5,158 nucleotides of DNA from JAUIAI01 sp049680625 (GTDB lineage Bacteria; Pseudomonadota; Gammaproteobacteria; Burkholderiales; Burkholderiaceae_E): positions 1 through 5,158 of the forward strand of contig JBAUID010000100.1 of assembly GCA_049680625.1 (NCBI GenBank). Direction: 5' to 3'. Made by a program: the position numbers and the translations under genes. The notes beneath the pieces are model-generated. The model did not search any database, was not told the origin of the DNA, and worked only from the letters and a program-made list of their open reading frames with translations. Position 1 is the first letter of the stretch, and every line of letters begins with the position of its first letter. Of the stretch, positions 1 through 5,158 are shown in pieces.

Positions 1-1
1 C

Positions 2-958
2 ACAACGCTTGACGACATCAACGTGGCCAACAACTCACCGACCCCGGATCTACCGGTGACTGCAGCGGGAGATTACCTGCCTGCCGGATTCGAAACCCTG
101 CTTTTTTCAGAGGAATTTGATGGCACAAGCCTGGACCGATCAAAATGGTGCACGCGGCTGCCTTATGGCGGAGGCCCCGCCCTACAAATACCGGATGCGG
201 TATGTACCCAATGGATTGGTCAGGGTACGCTTGATTACGCGAACGAAGAAGAGAACCAGCGTTTTCGTGACATCAACAAACTCGGCGAAGACCTCCATGT
301 TGTCAGCGACGGCACGATTAAATTACGCGCGACTCAAACCGACTTAAGCCGCCAGTACCAGAATTTCGAAGCGGCCGCCCTGAGAAGCAAGATGAAATTT
401 CCGGCGGACCCAGCCGTCAAGTATTACTTTACGGCCCGCGTAAAAATGCCAAACGTACGCGGTAGCTGGCCCGCTTTTTATCTGAACCCAGACCTCGATC
501 CAACCGGCGTAGGTACAACCCCTCCGGAAATCGATATTCTGGAAGGTGCGCTCAACGAGGTTGAAGATACTAAATACCATATTACCCAGCACGGACAGGT
601 CAATGGTGCTCAAACTGTAACAGGTGAACCCGACTTCACCTTTACGGCAAGCAACTTCAATCCGGTTTATGGCACCTGGCGCTCACCTGTTACCCTGCGC
701 TCACGGTGGATTCAAGCCGGGGTCGAGTGGGATCAAAAAGGTGTTTGCTACTACATTAATGGTTTTCGCACCGCTTGCGAAAACTATAAATGGGTCACCC
801 AGGCAGGCGTGGCAGGTAATCCGGCTGCAATCATTGCCTACCTTGCGGTTGGTGGTGCGTCGTGGGCTGGCAGGCACGGTATTGATGAAGCATCATTTCC
901 GATTTCGTACGAAATCGATTACATCCGGGTCTATAGCCAGCCATACGTTGCCGACTAA
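2..958 (+). CDS. Secreted-type GH16 glycoside hydrolase, 5'-truncated by window edge
   Basis: Probable endo-acting beta-glycanase of family GH16 (laminarinase, agarase and carrageenase fold). The frame is open from base 2, so the gene very likely starts upstream; the GTG at 23 is the first start-like codon but sits inside the phrase LDDINV, which resembles the last strand of a carbohydrate-binding or jelly-roll module, followed by a Ser/Pro linker. Numbering from that GTG, the catalytic domain runs from about residue 25 to 307. Its hallmarks are EEFDGTSLDRSKW (30-42), NEEENQ (74-79), RGSWPAFY (146-153), the active-site motif EIDILE (169-174), HGQVNG (190-195), a W-x5-CYYING strand (236-247) and the closing EIDYIRVY (297-304). 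In the family the first Glu (E169) is the nucleophile, D171 assists and E174 is the acid/base; all are present. No signal peptide is visible because the N-terminus is missing. Glycan specificity cannot be assigned; laminarin or a marine galactan is a guess. Family call is firm. Confidence 0.9.
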   Translation, partial: TTLDDINVANNSPTPDLPVTAAGDYLPAGFETLLFSEEFDGTSLDRSKWCTRLPYGGGPALQIPDAVCTQWIGQGTLDYANEEENQRFRDINKLGEDLHVVSDGTIKLRATQTDLSRQYQNFEAAALRSKMKFPADPAVKYYFTARVKMPNVRGSWPAFYLNPDLDPTGVGTTPPEIDILEGALNEVEDTKYHITQHGQVNGAQTVTGEPDFTFTASNFNPVYGTWRSPVTLRSRWIQAGVEWDQKGVCYYINGFRTACENYKWVTQAGVAGNPAAIIAYLAVGGASWAGRHGIDEASFPISYEIDYIRVYSQPYVAD

Positions 959-1000
959 AGCAATTCGATGACGATTCGAACGTATTCATAAGCGAAGCAT

Positions 1001-1027
1001 AAAGGCAGCCTGCGTCTGCCTTTTTTT
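1001..1027 (+). terminator. Rho-independent terminator of the GH16 gene, possibly bidirectional
   Basis: An 8-bp perfect stem pairs AAAGGCAG (1001-1008) with CTGCCTTT (1016-1023) around a 7-base loop. The T run at 1021-1027 follows on the plus strand. It begins 43 bases after the GH16 stop codon, as expected for its terminator. On the minus strand the same stem is followed by only TTT before mixed bases, so it may also stop rarD transcription, though more weakly. The last T residues overlap the rarD stop codon (1026-1028). Confidence 0.85.
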
Positions 1028-1925
1028 ATCGACCCGTATTTCGACGACTGCGCCGATTCGAGATGACACCGGTTATAAATAACCCCACTGCAATGACCGT
1101 GGTAGCAAACGCCATCAAGCGCGCCAAGTCTACGGGCTCTTGGTACAGGCCAACGGCAATGAAAAAATGAGTGGTTGGCGCAATGTATTGGAAAAACCCC
1201 AGTGTGCCCAATTCGATTCGGCGTGCGGCGTAGACAACCGACAACAACGGCACCAGGGTAAGCACGCCTGCAGCAACCAGCCAAAATGCCAGCGTCGGTC
1301 CGTGTCCAAGAAATTGCCCGTCAATAATCCACAGATACAGACAAGCGGCAGGCACCAAAACCAGGGTCTCAAGGAACAATCCACCAGTGCTGTCCAGCGC
1401 TGATTGTTTTCTGACCAGGCTATAGACAGCGAAGCTCGCGGCCATGATGAGCGAGAGCCAGGGGACAACCCCGGCCACCAAAAAGGTAATAGTCATACCA
1501 GCACCGGCAAACATCACGGCTGCCGACTGCCAACGATTCTGGCGTTCACCCAGGAACAGTCGACCAAGCAAACTGGAAAGCACCGGGTTCAGAAAGTAGC
1601 CCAGGCTGGCTTCAAGAATACGATCGTGGGCAACAGCATAAATAAAAACAAACCAATTGATCGAAATGAATCCAGCCGCCAGTAATACCATCCAGGCCGT
1701 TTTTCCGGATTTCAACGCGGAGCGCAGATTACTGCCTCCAGGCATGAACAACATGCCAACGGCAAGGAAAACAAATGACCAGACCACCCGATGGGCCATG
1801 ACTTCGGCTGGGGCAATTGCACTCAGTTGCTTGTAAAAAATTGGGTAAAGACCCCAGACGCTAAATGCGAGCGTCGCGGCGATCAGCCCGTTGCGGATGG
1901 CCTTGTCCTGACTGCTGATTTTCAA
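1026..1925 (-). CDS. rarD: RarD-like EamA-family (DMT superfamily) inner-membrane transporter
   Basis: A 299-residue polytopic membrane protein of the drug/metabolite transporter superfamily, RarD subgroup; the family has about ten helices in two EamA repeats. Similarity to RarD is seen at the N-terminus (WGLYPIFYKQL, 24-34; AHRVVWSF, 44-51), at EASLGYFLNPVLSSLLG (105-121) followed by LFLGER (123-128), and at LGFFQYIAPT (242-251) with YQEP (261-264). RarD is annotated in E. coli as chloramphenicol-sensitivity related, but its natural substrate is not settled, so only export or import of a small metabolite can be inferred. The start is TTG at 1925: an in-frame TAA lies directly upstream, the next in-frame ATG is codon 43, inside a conserved helix, and TTG gives the family N-terminal length. 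No good Shine-Dalgarno sequence precedes it. The gene is divergent from dgkA and convergent with the GH16 gene, so it is probably monocistronic. The C-terminus ends in a basic RRSRR tail, expected on the cytoplasmic side. Confidence 0.88.
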   Translation of the reverse strand: MKISSQDKAIRNGLIAATLAFSVWGLYPIFYKQLSAIAPAEVMAHRVVWSFVFLAVGMLFMPGGSNLRSALKSGKTAWMVLLAAGFISINWFVFIYAVAHDRILEASLGYFLNPVLSSLLGRLFLGERQNRWQSAAVMFAGAGMTITFLVAGVVPWLSLIMAASFAVYSLVRKQSALDSTGGLFLETLVLVPAACLYLWIIDGQFLGHGPTLAFWLVAAGVLTLVPLLSVVYAARRIELGTLGFFQYIAPTTHFFIAVGLYQEPVDLARLMAFATTVIAVGLFITGVISNRRSRRNTGR

Positions 1926-1953
1926 TTAATTCTGTCGAAATGGGCTGAATCGG

Positions 1954-1963
1954 TCGCTAGCGA
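1954..1963. repeat. 10-bp perfect palindrome TCGCTAGCGA in the rarD/dgkA gap
   Basis: TCGCTAGCGA is a perfect palindrome about 30 bases upstream of the rarD start and 50 upstream of dgkA. Its first nine bases recur at 4913-4921 in the gap downstream of the substrate-binding-protein gene. It is flanked by a direct repeat of GAATCGG (1947-1953 and 1975-1981). It could be a protein-binding site or chance; no known operator consensus is recognised. Confidence 0.35.
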
Positions 1964-1990
1964 ACAACACCAGCGAATCGGCGAAGCCGC

Positions 1991-2006
1991 AGTGTACCGT
2001 TACACT
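1991..2006. promoter_or_regulatory. Inverted repeat AGTGTA-N4-TACACT just upstream of dgkA
   Basis: Perfect 6-bp arms AGTGTA (1991-1996) and TACACT (2001-2006) flank CCGT and end 6 bases before the dgkA ATG. The size and symmetry fit a dimeric-repressor operator. TACACT also matches the sigma70 -10 consensus at four of six positions on both strands. If the plus-strand copy were a -10, transcription would start about at the dgkA ATG. I see no convincing -35 box, so both readings are tentative. Confidence 0.35.
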
Positions 2007-2012
2007 TGAGCC

Positions 2013-2399
2013 ATGAAACCAAATAATCACAGTGAAGACCGAGGTCTGCTGTATCGACGCCTGATCGATGCCTCAAGTTATTCTCTGGCCGGGCTAAAAC
2101 GGGCCTGGAAAGAAGAATCAATTCGGGTCGAAGTGGTATTGCTCATTCCACTGTTCCCGTTGGGCTGGTGGTTAGGATCAGGCACTACGGAGAAGCTGTT
2201 ACTGGTGCTTAGCCTGGTCACGGTGATCCTGGTAGAACTACTCAACACGGCAATAGAAATAGCCATTGACCGGATTTCCGGCGAAGAACATCCATTGTCT
2301 AAAGATGCCAAAGATGTTGGCAGTGCCGCGGTGTTAATTGCGATGTTGTGTGTTTTGTTGGTCTGGGGCTCGATTCTGTTACCGCGCTACATCGGCTGA
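2013..2399 (+). CDS. dgkA: Diacylglycerol kinase, prokaryotic integral-membrane type
   Basis: This 128-residue protein matches the E. coli-type DgkA (about 122 residues), a homotrimeric inner-membrane enzyme that phosphorylates diacylglycerol with ATP to phosphatidic acid. It recycles lipid released during periplasmic glucan or envelope modification. It has an amphipathic N-terminal surface helix (SYSLAGLKRAWKEE, 22-35) and three membrane helices at roughly 40-56, 60-82 and 104-124. The family signature VELLNTAIEIAIDR (74-87) carries the two key glutamates, E75 and E82 (E69 and E76 in E. coli numbering). It is followed by KDAKDVGSAAVL (97-108), equivalent to the E. coli AKDMGSAAVL segment. 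The start is forced: an in-frame TGA at 2007-2009 lies just upstream and the next Met is residue 111. There is no usable Shine-Dalgarno sequence, only GAG two bases before ATG, so initiation may be weak or leaderless. The final 21 bases overlap the convergent AhpD-like gene. Confidence 0.95.
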   Translation: MKPNNHSEDRGLLYRRLIDASSYSLAGLKRAWKEESIRVEVVLLIPLFPLGWWLGSGTTEKLLLVLSLVTVILVELLNTAIEIAIDRISGEEHPLSKDAKDVGSAAVLIAMLCVLLVWGSILLPRYIG

Positions 2400-2960
2400 A
2401 TCTTTAATGCCATGGGCCAGCATGTCAGCAACAACACCTTCCTCCATATCTATTTGAAGGGCATCGTTAAAACGATTAAAGAAGCCGCACAATGCGATCC
2501 GCAATGTCAGTTCGACAATTTGTTCTTCAGTGAAATGTTGTTTTAAGTCTTCAAATATCTGATCGCGCATCATGGTGAAATTGTTAGTCACCTGCACGGC
2601 GTAGTCTCGTACCAGCGTGTCGACGACATCGAATCCGGGCACCTCTGGTTCGAGAATTGCATTGACCGTCTCTGCTGGTAGCCCTTGCTCAACCAATCGG
2701 GGCGCATGATGCGCCACGCAATACTCACACTGGTTAATTTTCGAAACAACCACCAGCGCTATTTCCAGGTAACGCTTGGACAAAACATTTTCATCAGCCA
2801 GCTCGAGCAACAATCCCATGATGTGTTTGATCGCCGGTGGCCGATGAGCAAAGACTTTTACCTGGTTCAGGAACGGGCCGTACTGGGTTGCAAACTTTTC
2901 ATACACGGGCTGAACATCAGCAGGCAGTTCGTGCTTTTCAACATTTCGCACTCTGGCCAT
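2379..2960 (-). CDS. AhpD-like / carboxymuconolactone decarboxylase family protein
   Basis: A soluble, all-helical protein of 193 residues from the AhpD-like superfamily. The diagnostic signature E-x11-C-x2-C-x3-H is complete: E66, C78, C81 and H85, within KINQCEYCVAHHA. In AhpD-type members the two cysteines form a redox-active pair that reduces peroxides or relays electrons; in gamma-carboxymuconolactone decarboxylases the fold handles aromatic-degradation intermediates. The NRFNDAL segment (162-168) in the C-terminal half is typical of the broader CMD group of about 180-200 residues. The redox motif favours a thiol-redox role over true decarboxylase, but the reaction is not determinable. 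Start is ATG at 2960, with AGGAG (plus-strand CTCCT, 2968-2972) seven bases upstream. It begins 19 bases after the dctM-like stop, so it is probably the last gene of the TRAP operon and may act on the imported compound. Its 3' end overlaps dgkA by 21 bases. Confidence 0.87.
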   Translation of the reverse strand: MARVRNVEKHELPADVQPVYEKFATQYGPFLNQVKVFAHRPPAIKHIMGLLLELADENVLSKRYLEIALVVVSKINQCEYCVAHHAPRLVEQGLPAETVNAILEPEVPGFDVVDTLVRDYAVQVTNNFTMMRDQIFEDLKQHFTEEQIVELTLRIALCGFFNRFNDALQIDMEEGVVADMLAHGIKDSADVAR

Positions 2961-2967
2961 GAGAAAT

Positions 2968-2972
2968 CTCCT
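2968..2972 (-). promoter_or_regulatory. Shine-Dalgarno site of the AhpD-like gene
   Basis: AGGAG on the minus strand lies seven bases before the ATG at 2960. It is the clearest ribosome-binding site in the window and fixes the start of this gene within the short gap after the dctM-like gene. Confidence 0.8.
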
Positions 2973-2979
2973 GAATAAA

Positions 2980-4269
2980 CTATCGGTAGAACATCGTGGG
3001 TAGCCACAACGCCAGGTCAGGGAAGCGCATCAGCAAGGCGATCATCACGATCATCATCAATACAAACGGAAGCGCCCCGTAAGCCACATCATTAAACGGC
3101 CCCTTGCGGTTACGAACACCTTGCACTACGTACAGGTTAACGCCAATCGGCGGCGTAATTAGTGCCGTTTCCATCAGGACAGTAATTAATATACCGAACC
3201 ACACGGGATCAAAACCCAGTTGAACCGCGATCGGAAACACGATCGGCACCGTCGTCAGTAACATGGAAAGCGTTTCCATGAACATACCGAGTATCAGATA
3301 AAAAACGATCAGCAACAGCATTGTCTCGGTTGGGGTAAGACCGAAAGCGTTAATGCCGTCCAGGATCGCCTTGGTAACCCCGGCGAAACCCAGAACAAAG
3401 TTCAAAAATACTGCTGCCAAAATGATCAACATGATCATTCCGGTAGTGCGCATCGTGCCTTCAAAGGCCTCTTTAAGCATAGTCACGGACAGTTTCCGGT
3501 TCCATGCAGCAAGCATAAGAGCGAAAACAACACCGATAGAAGCCGCCTCGGTTGGGGTCGCAATGCCTGCGTAGATTGAACCGACGACAACCAGGAACAA
3601 CAGTAAGGGTGGAATCAGATCGGGTAAAGTGCGAATTCGCTCGGACCAGTTGGTCGCTATTTTTTCACCGCTCCAGGCGGGTCGAAACAAGCAGGCCACG
3701 ACAATAGACAACATGAACAACAGAGCCAGCAATACGCCGGGAACAATACCAGCGAGGTATAGCTCAGGCACCGAGGTGTCAGTAATGAGGCCGTAAATAA
3801 TCAGGTTGATCGACGGCGGAATCAGGATACCGAGGGTGCCGCCAGCGGCAAGTGAACCCAAAAACAGTCGTTCGTTGTAACCACGCTTGTCCATCTCTGG
3901 AACGGCAACAGTACCAACCGTAGCTGCCGTTGCGACACTTGAGCCCGAAGTCGCTGCGAATATTGCACTTGAGCCGATGTTGGAGTGCATCAGGCCACCG
4001 GGTAACCAGGACAGCCACTGTGCCACTGCGTTATACATGCGTCGGGCAATGCCTGCCCGCAGCATGATTTCACCCAACAAAATAAACATTGGGATCGCAA
4101 CCAGAACAAAATCTTTGCTTTTGTCCCAGGTGAATTCGCCAATCGCCAGCCTTAGCCGGCCGGTCATGAACAACTGATCAACAGCCAGTGACAACACGCC
4201 CAGTACAGCGGCAACCGGCACGCTGGCAAAGACCAGGACCAGCAAAATAACAACAATCCAGCCGGCCAT
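2980..4269 (-). CDS. dctM: TRAP transporter large permease subunit (DctM family)
   Basis: The large membrane subunit of a tripartite ATP-independent periplasmic transporter, which carries substrate and sodium across the inner membrane by an elevator mechanism. From the ATG at 4269 the product has 429 residues, the usual length. Family landmarks in order are a first helix (WIVVILLVLVFASVPVAAVLG, 4-24), the discontinuous-helix motif SGSSVATAATVG (108-119), GILIPPSINLIIYG (147-160), GIATPTEAAS (235-244) in the second inverted repeat, FMETLSM (330-336), and ITPPIGVNLYVV (371-382). The SGSS and TPP regions correspond to the sodium and substrate sites in the solved SiaQM structures. I chose ATG 4269 over the TTG at 4287: GGTGG (plus-strand CCACC, 4277-4281) lies seven bases before the ATG, the N-terminus then begins with the membrane helix, and the TTG has no SD. 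It starts 18 bases after the dctQ-like stop. The gene symbol names the family; the substrate is unknown and need not be a C4-dicarboxylate. Confidence 0.93.
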   Translation of the reverse strand: MAGWIVVILLVLVFASVPVAAVLGVLSLAVDQLFMTGRLRLAIGEFTWDKSKDFVLVAIPMFILLGEIMLRAGIARRMYNAVAQWLSWLPGGLMHSNIGSSAIFAATSGSSVATAATVGTVAVPEMDKRGYNERLFLGSLAAGGTLGILIPPSINLIIYGLITDTSVPELYLAGIVPGVLLALLFMLSIVVACLFRPAWSGEKIATNWSERIRTLPDLIPPLLLFLVVVGSIYAGIATPTEAASIGVVFALMLAAWNRKLSVTMLKEAFEGTMRTTGMIMLIILAAVFLNFVLGFAGVTKAILDGINAFGLTPTETMLLLIVFYLILGMFMETLSMLLTTVPIVFPIAVQLGFDPVWFGILITVLMETALITPPIGVNLYVVQGVRNRKGPFNDVAYGALPFVLMMIVMIALLMRFPDLALWLPTMFYR

Positions 4270-4276
4270 TATTGAA

Positions 4277-4281
4277 CCACC
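4277..4281 (-). promoter_or_regulatory. Shine-Dalgarno site that decides the dctM start
   Basis: GGTGG on the minus strand lies seven bases upstream of the ATG at 4269. The alternative TTG start at 4287, which directly follows the dctQ stop, lacks any purine-rich site upstream, so the downstream ATG is preferred. Confidence 0.6.
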
Positions 4282-4287
4282 AGGCAA

Positions 4288-4884
4288 TCAAACATCGCGA
4301 TTATTCGCCCCGAGGCCGCGCGTCTCATGTGCGATTTCTTCCTCGGCGCTCAAAGCACCGGCTACTCGCTGGACGGTTTCAAGATCTTTTCGAACCAGTG
4401 ACAGCACCGCATATAGCAGGACAAACACAAGAGTAAAACAAAACAAAAGCAGACCCATCAACCAGACCAGCTGGGGAATCCACAGGGGAATTGCCAGGGT
4501 AGTGACCGAAACAGAATCACGCTCCCAGGAGGTGACAAAAACGTCGACTGCCTTGCGGGTCAGATACCCCATAAAGAGCAATAGCAAACCCAGGCCAAGA
4601 ACATCCATTAATGCACGCAGCCCCCGTGGGAATTTCCCGTAAAAGGCATCAATCCGAACATTGGTTCGGAACAGCAGGCAATACGAATATGCCCAGGTGG
4701 TAGCAGCCGCAAATACATACCCGGTAATTTCATCGGAACCACTCATGGTGACTCCGAATAACTTACGCGAAAAAACGTCGATTGTGACCATCACAGCCGC
4801 CAGCATCAACGCAGCGCCGCCGACCCAAACCGCGATCTGCGACACGCGCTGAAGAATGAGATGCCCCCTGGCAAAAAAACTCAC
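4288..4884 (-). CDS. dctQ: TRAP transporter small permease subunit (DctQ family)
   Basis: The small four-helix membrane subunit of the TRAP transporter. It braces the large subunit and helps dock the substrate-binding protein. The 198-residue product has helices at about 17-37, 52-72, 90-113 and 133-163, then a charged cytoplasmic C-terminal tail (EEEIAHE) that is somewhat long for the family. Family hallmarks are TIDVFSRKLFG (34-44), GSDEITGYVFA (49-59), RTNVRID (73-79) and PLWIPQLVWLMG (133-144). The start is GTG at 4884; GAGAAG lies immediately upstream as a rather close Shine-Dalgarno site, and no downstream alternative keeps helix 1 intact. It follows the substrate-binding-protein gene by 41 bases and its TGA (4288-4290) precedes the dctM-like ATG by 18 bases, so translational coupling is likely. 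Substrate is unknown. Confidence 0.9.
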   Translation of the reverse strand: MSFFARGHLILQRVSQIAVWVGGAALMLAAVMVTIDVFSRKLFGVTMSGSDEITGYVFAAATTWAYSYCLLFRTNVRIDAFYGKFPRGLRALMDVLGLGLLLLFMGYLTRKAVDVFVTSWERDSVSVTTLAIPLWIPQLVWLMGLLLFCFTLVFVLLYAVLSLVRKDLETVQRVAGALSAEEEIAHETRGLGANNRDV

Positions 4885-4907
4885 AGCTTCTCAGATGCTG
4901 ACTGAAA

Positions 4908-4928
4908 TGAGATCGCTAGCGCGACTCA
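4908..4928 (-). other. Stem-loop over the stop codon of the substrate-binding-protein gene
   Basis: TGAG (4908-4911) and TCGC (4913-4916) pair with GCGA (4921-4924) and CTCA (4925-4928), giving an 8-bp stem with one bulged base and a TAGC loop. On the minus strand the TGA stop (4926-4928) forms the foot of the 5' arm, and the stem is followed by CATTTC, not by a long T run. It therefore looks more like an intercistronic mRNA hairpin than a strong terminator. Such hairpins can protect the upstream message and let the binding protein be made in excess over the permease; that role is inferred here. Confidence 0.5.
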
Positions 4929-5158
4929 CTTACTTTTGGCCGTCATGCCAACGACTTTTCCAACCGTTTCATTCCACTCTTTTGCGCAGGCCTCGCCGCA
5001 ACGCTTCGCCCAGCGTGCCAGTACGAAGTCCTGAACGATACCATTCAGTTGAGCTTTATCAGCATCACTGGGCTCGATTGGTACCATACCGCCTGGCTTG
5101 CCTTTTTCACACGGCCCGGCAGCGTTGCAGTCCATCCCGATCTGATCTGCTTTTGCAT
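4926..5158 (-). CDS. dctP: Probable TRAP substrate-binding protein (DctP family), C-terminal fragment
   Basis: The last 76 residues of a protein whose N-terminus lies beyond the right edge. The frame is open through 5156, so the ATG at 5135 is internal, not the start. The fragment contains a Cys-containing Gly/Lys loop (MDCNAAGPCEKGKPGG), the helical segment VQDFVLARWAKRCGEACAKEWN and a short tail, ending in KSK at the TGA 4926-4928. The RWAKRCG-x2-C-x3-WN pattern near the C-terminus is what I expect from a group of periplasmic DctP-type proteins, and its place directly upstream of Q and M subunits is the standard TRAP gene order. It would bind the substrate in the periplasm and deliver it to the QM complex. 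The key binding-site arginine of DctP proteins is not in the visible part. Four cysteines in this short piece suggest two disulphides in the periplasm. Identity rests mainly on context. Confidence 0.72.
   Translation of the reverse strand, partial: AKADQIGMDCNAAGPCEKGKPGGMVPIEPSDADKAQLNGIVQDFVLARWAKRCGEACAKEWNETVGKVVGMTAKSK

Noticed and set aside
344..613. Minus-strand open frame inside the GH16 gene
   Set aside because: It is antisense to the catalytic core, including the EIDILE motif, and its translation resembles no protein family.
1140..1685. Two plus-strand open frames in line, opposite rarD
   Set aside because: They lie wholly antisense to a clear RarD-like gene, have low-complexity polar translations with no family features, and lack ribosome-binding sites.
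3887..4177. Plus-strand open frame opposite the dctM-like gene
   Set aside because: It is a shadow of the conserved SGSS region on the other strand, with no start context.
4270..4287. Six-residue N-terminal extension of the dctM-like protein from a TTG at 4287
   Set aside because: There is no SD for the TTG, while GGTGG stands seven bases before the ATG at 4269, and the extension adds residues before the usual first helix.
4926..5135. A separate 69-residue small protein starting at the ATG 5135
   Set aside because: The frame stays open to the window edge, no SD precedes that ATG, and the place upstream of dctQ and dctM fits a truncated substrate-binding protein.
1..5158. CRISPR array, insertion sequence, tRNA, attachment site or toxin-antitoxin pair
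   Set aside because: No regularly spaced repeats, transposase, cloverleaf or small paired genes are visible; nearly all bases belong to recognised housekeeping or transport genes.

Overview
The window reads as ordinary chromosomal DNA from a Gram-negative bacterium, most likely a marine or aquatic gammaproteobacterium. This is inferred from an E. coli-type integral-membrane DgkA, a RarD-type EamA transporter, a tripartite TRAP uptake system and a secreted-type GH16 glycoside hydrolase. Base composition looks fairly even along the window. I see no insertion sequence, phage gene, CRISPR array, tRNA or rRNA, and no gene-free stretch longer than 300 bases; the longest gap is 87 bases.

Layout, left to right. 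The left edge cuts a plus-strand gene whose visible part is a complete GH16 catalytic domain, preceded by what looks like the tail of an accessory domain. It ends at 958. A rho-independent terminator at 1001-1027 lies between it and the convergent minus-strand rarD-like gene (1026-1925, TTG start). An 87-base divergent gap holding two palindromic elements separates rarD from dgkA (2013-2399, plus). The 3' end of dgkA overlaps the 3' end of a convergent minus-strand AhpD/CMD-like gene by 21 bases.

From the right edge back to 2379 runs one apparent minus-strand operon. In transcription order it holds the C-terminus of a probable TRAP substrate-binding protein (dctP-like, cut by the window), the small membrane subunit (dctQ-like), the large membrane subunit (dctM-like) and the AhpD/CMD-like gene. 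Gaps are 41, 18 and 19 bases. The P-Q-M order is the classical one. A periplasmic protein would capture an organic-acid type ligand and the QM pair would import it with sodium. The CMD-like protein may act on the imported compound or in redox defence; the substrate cannot be read from this sequence.

I found no clearly new system. The points most worth checking are small: an 18-base perfect palindrome in the GH16 gene, an inverted repeat next to the SD-less start of dgkA, a 9-base palindromic word shared by two of the gaps, and a stem-loop over the dctP stop codon.
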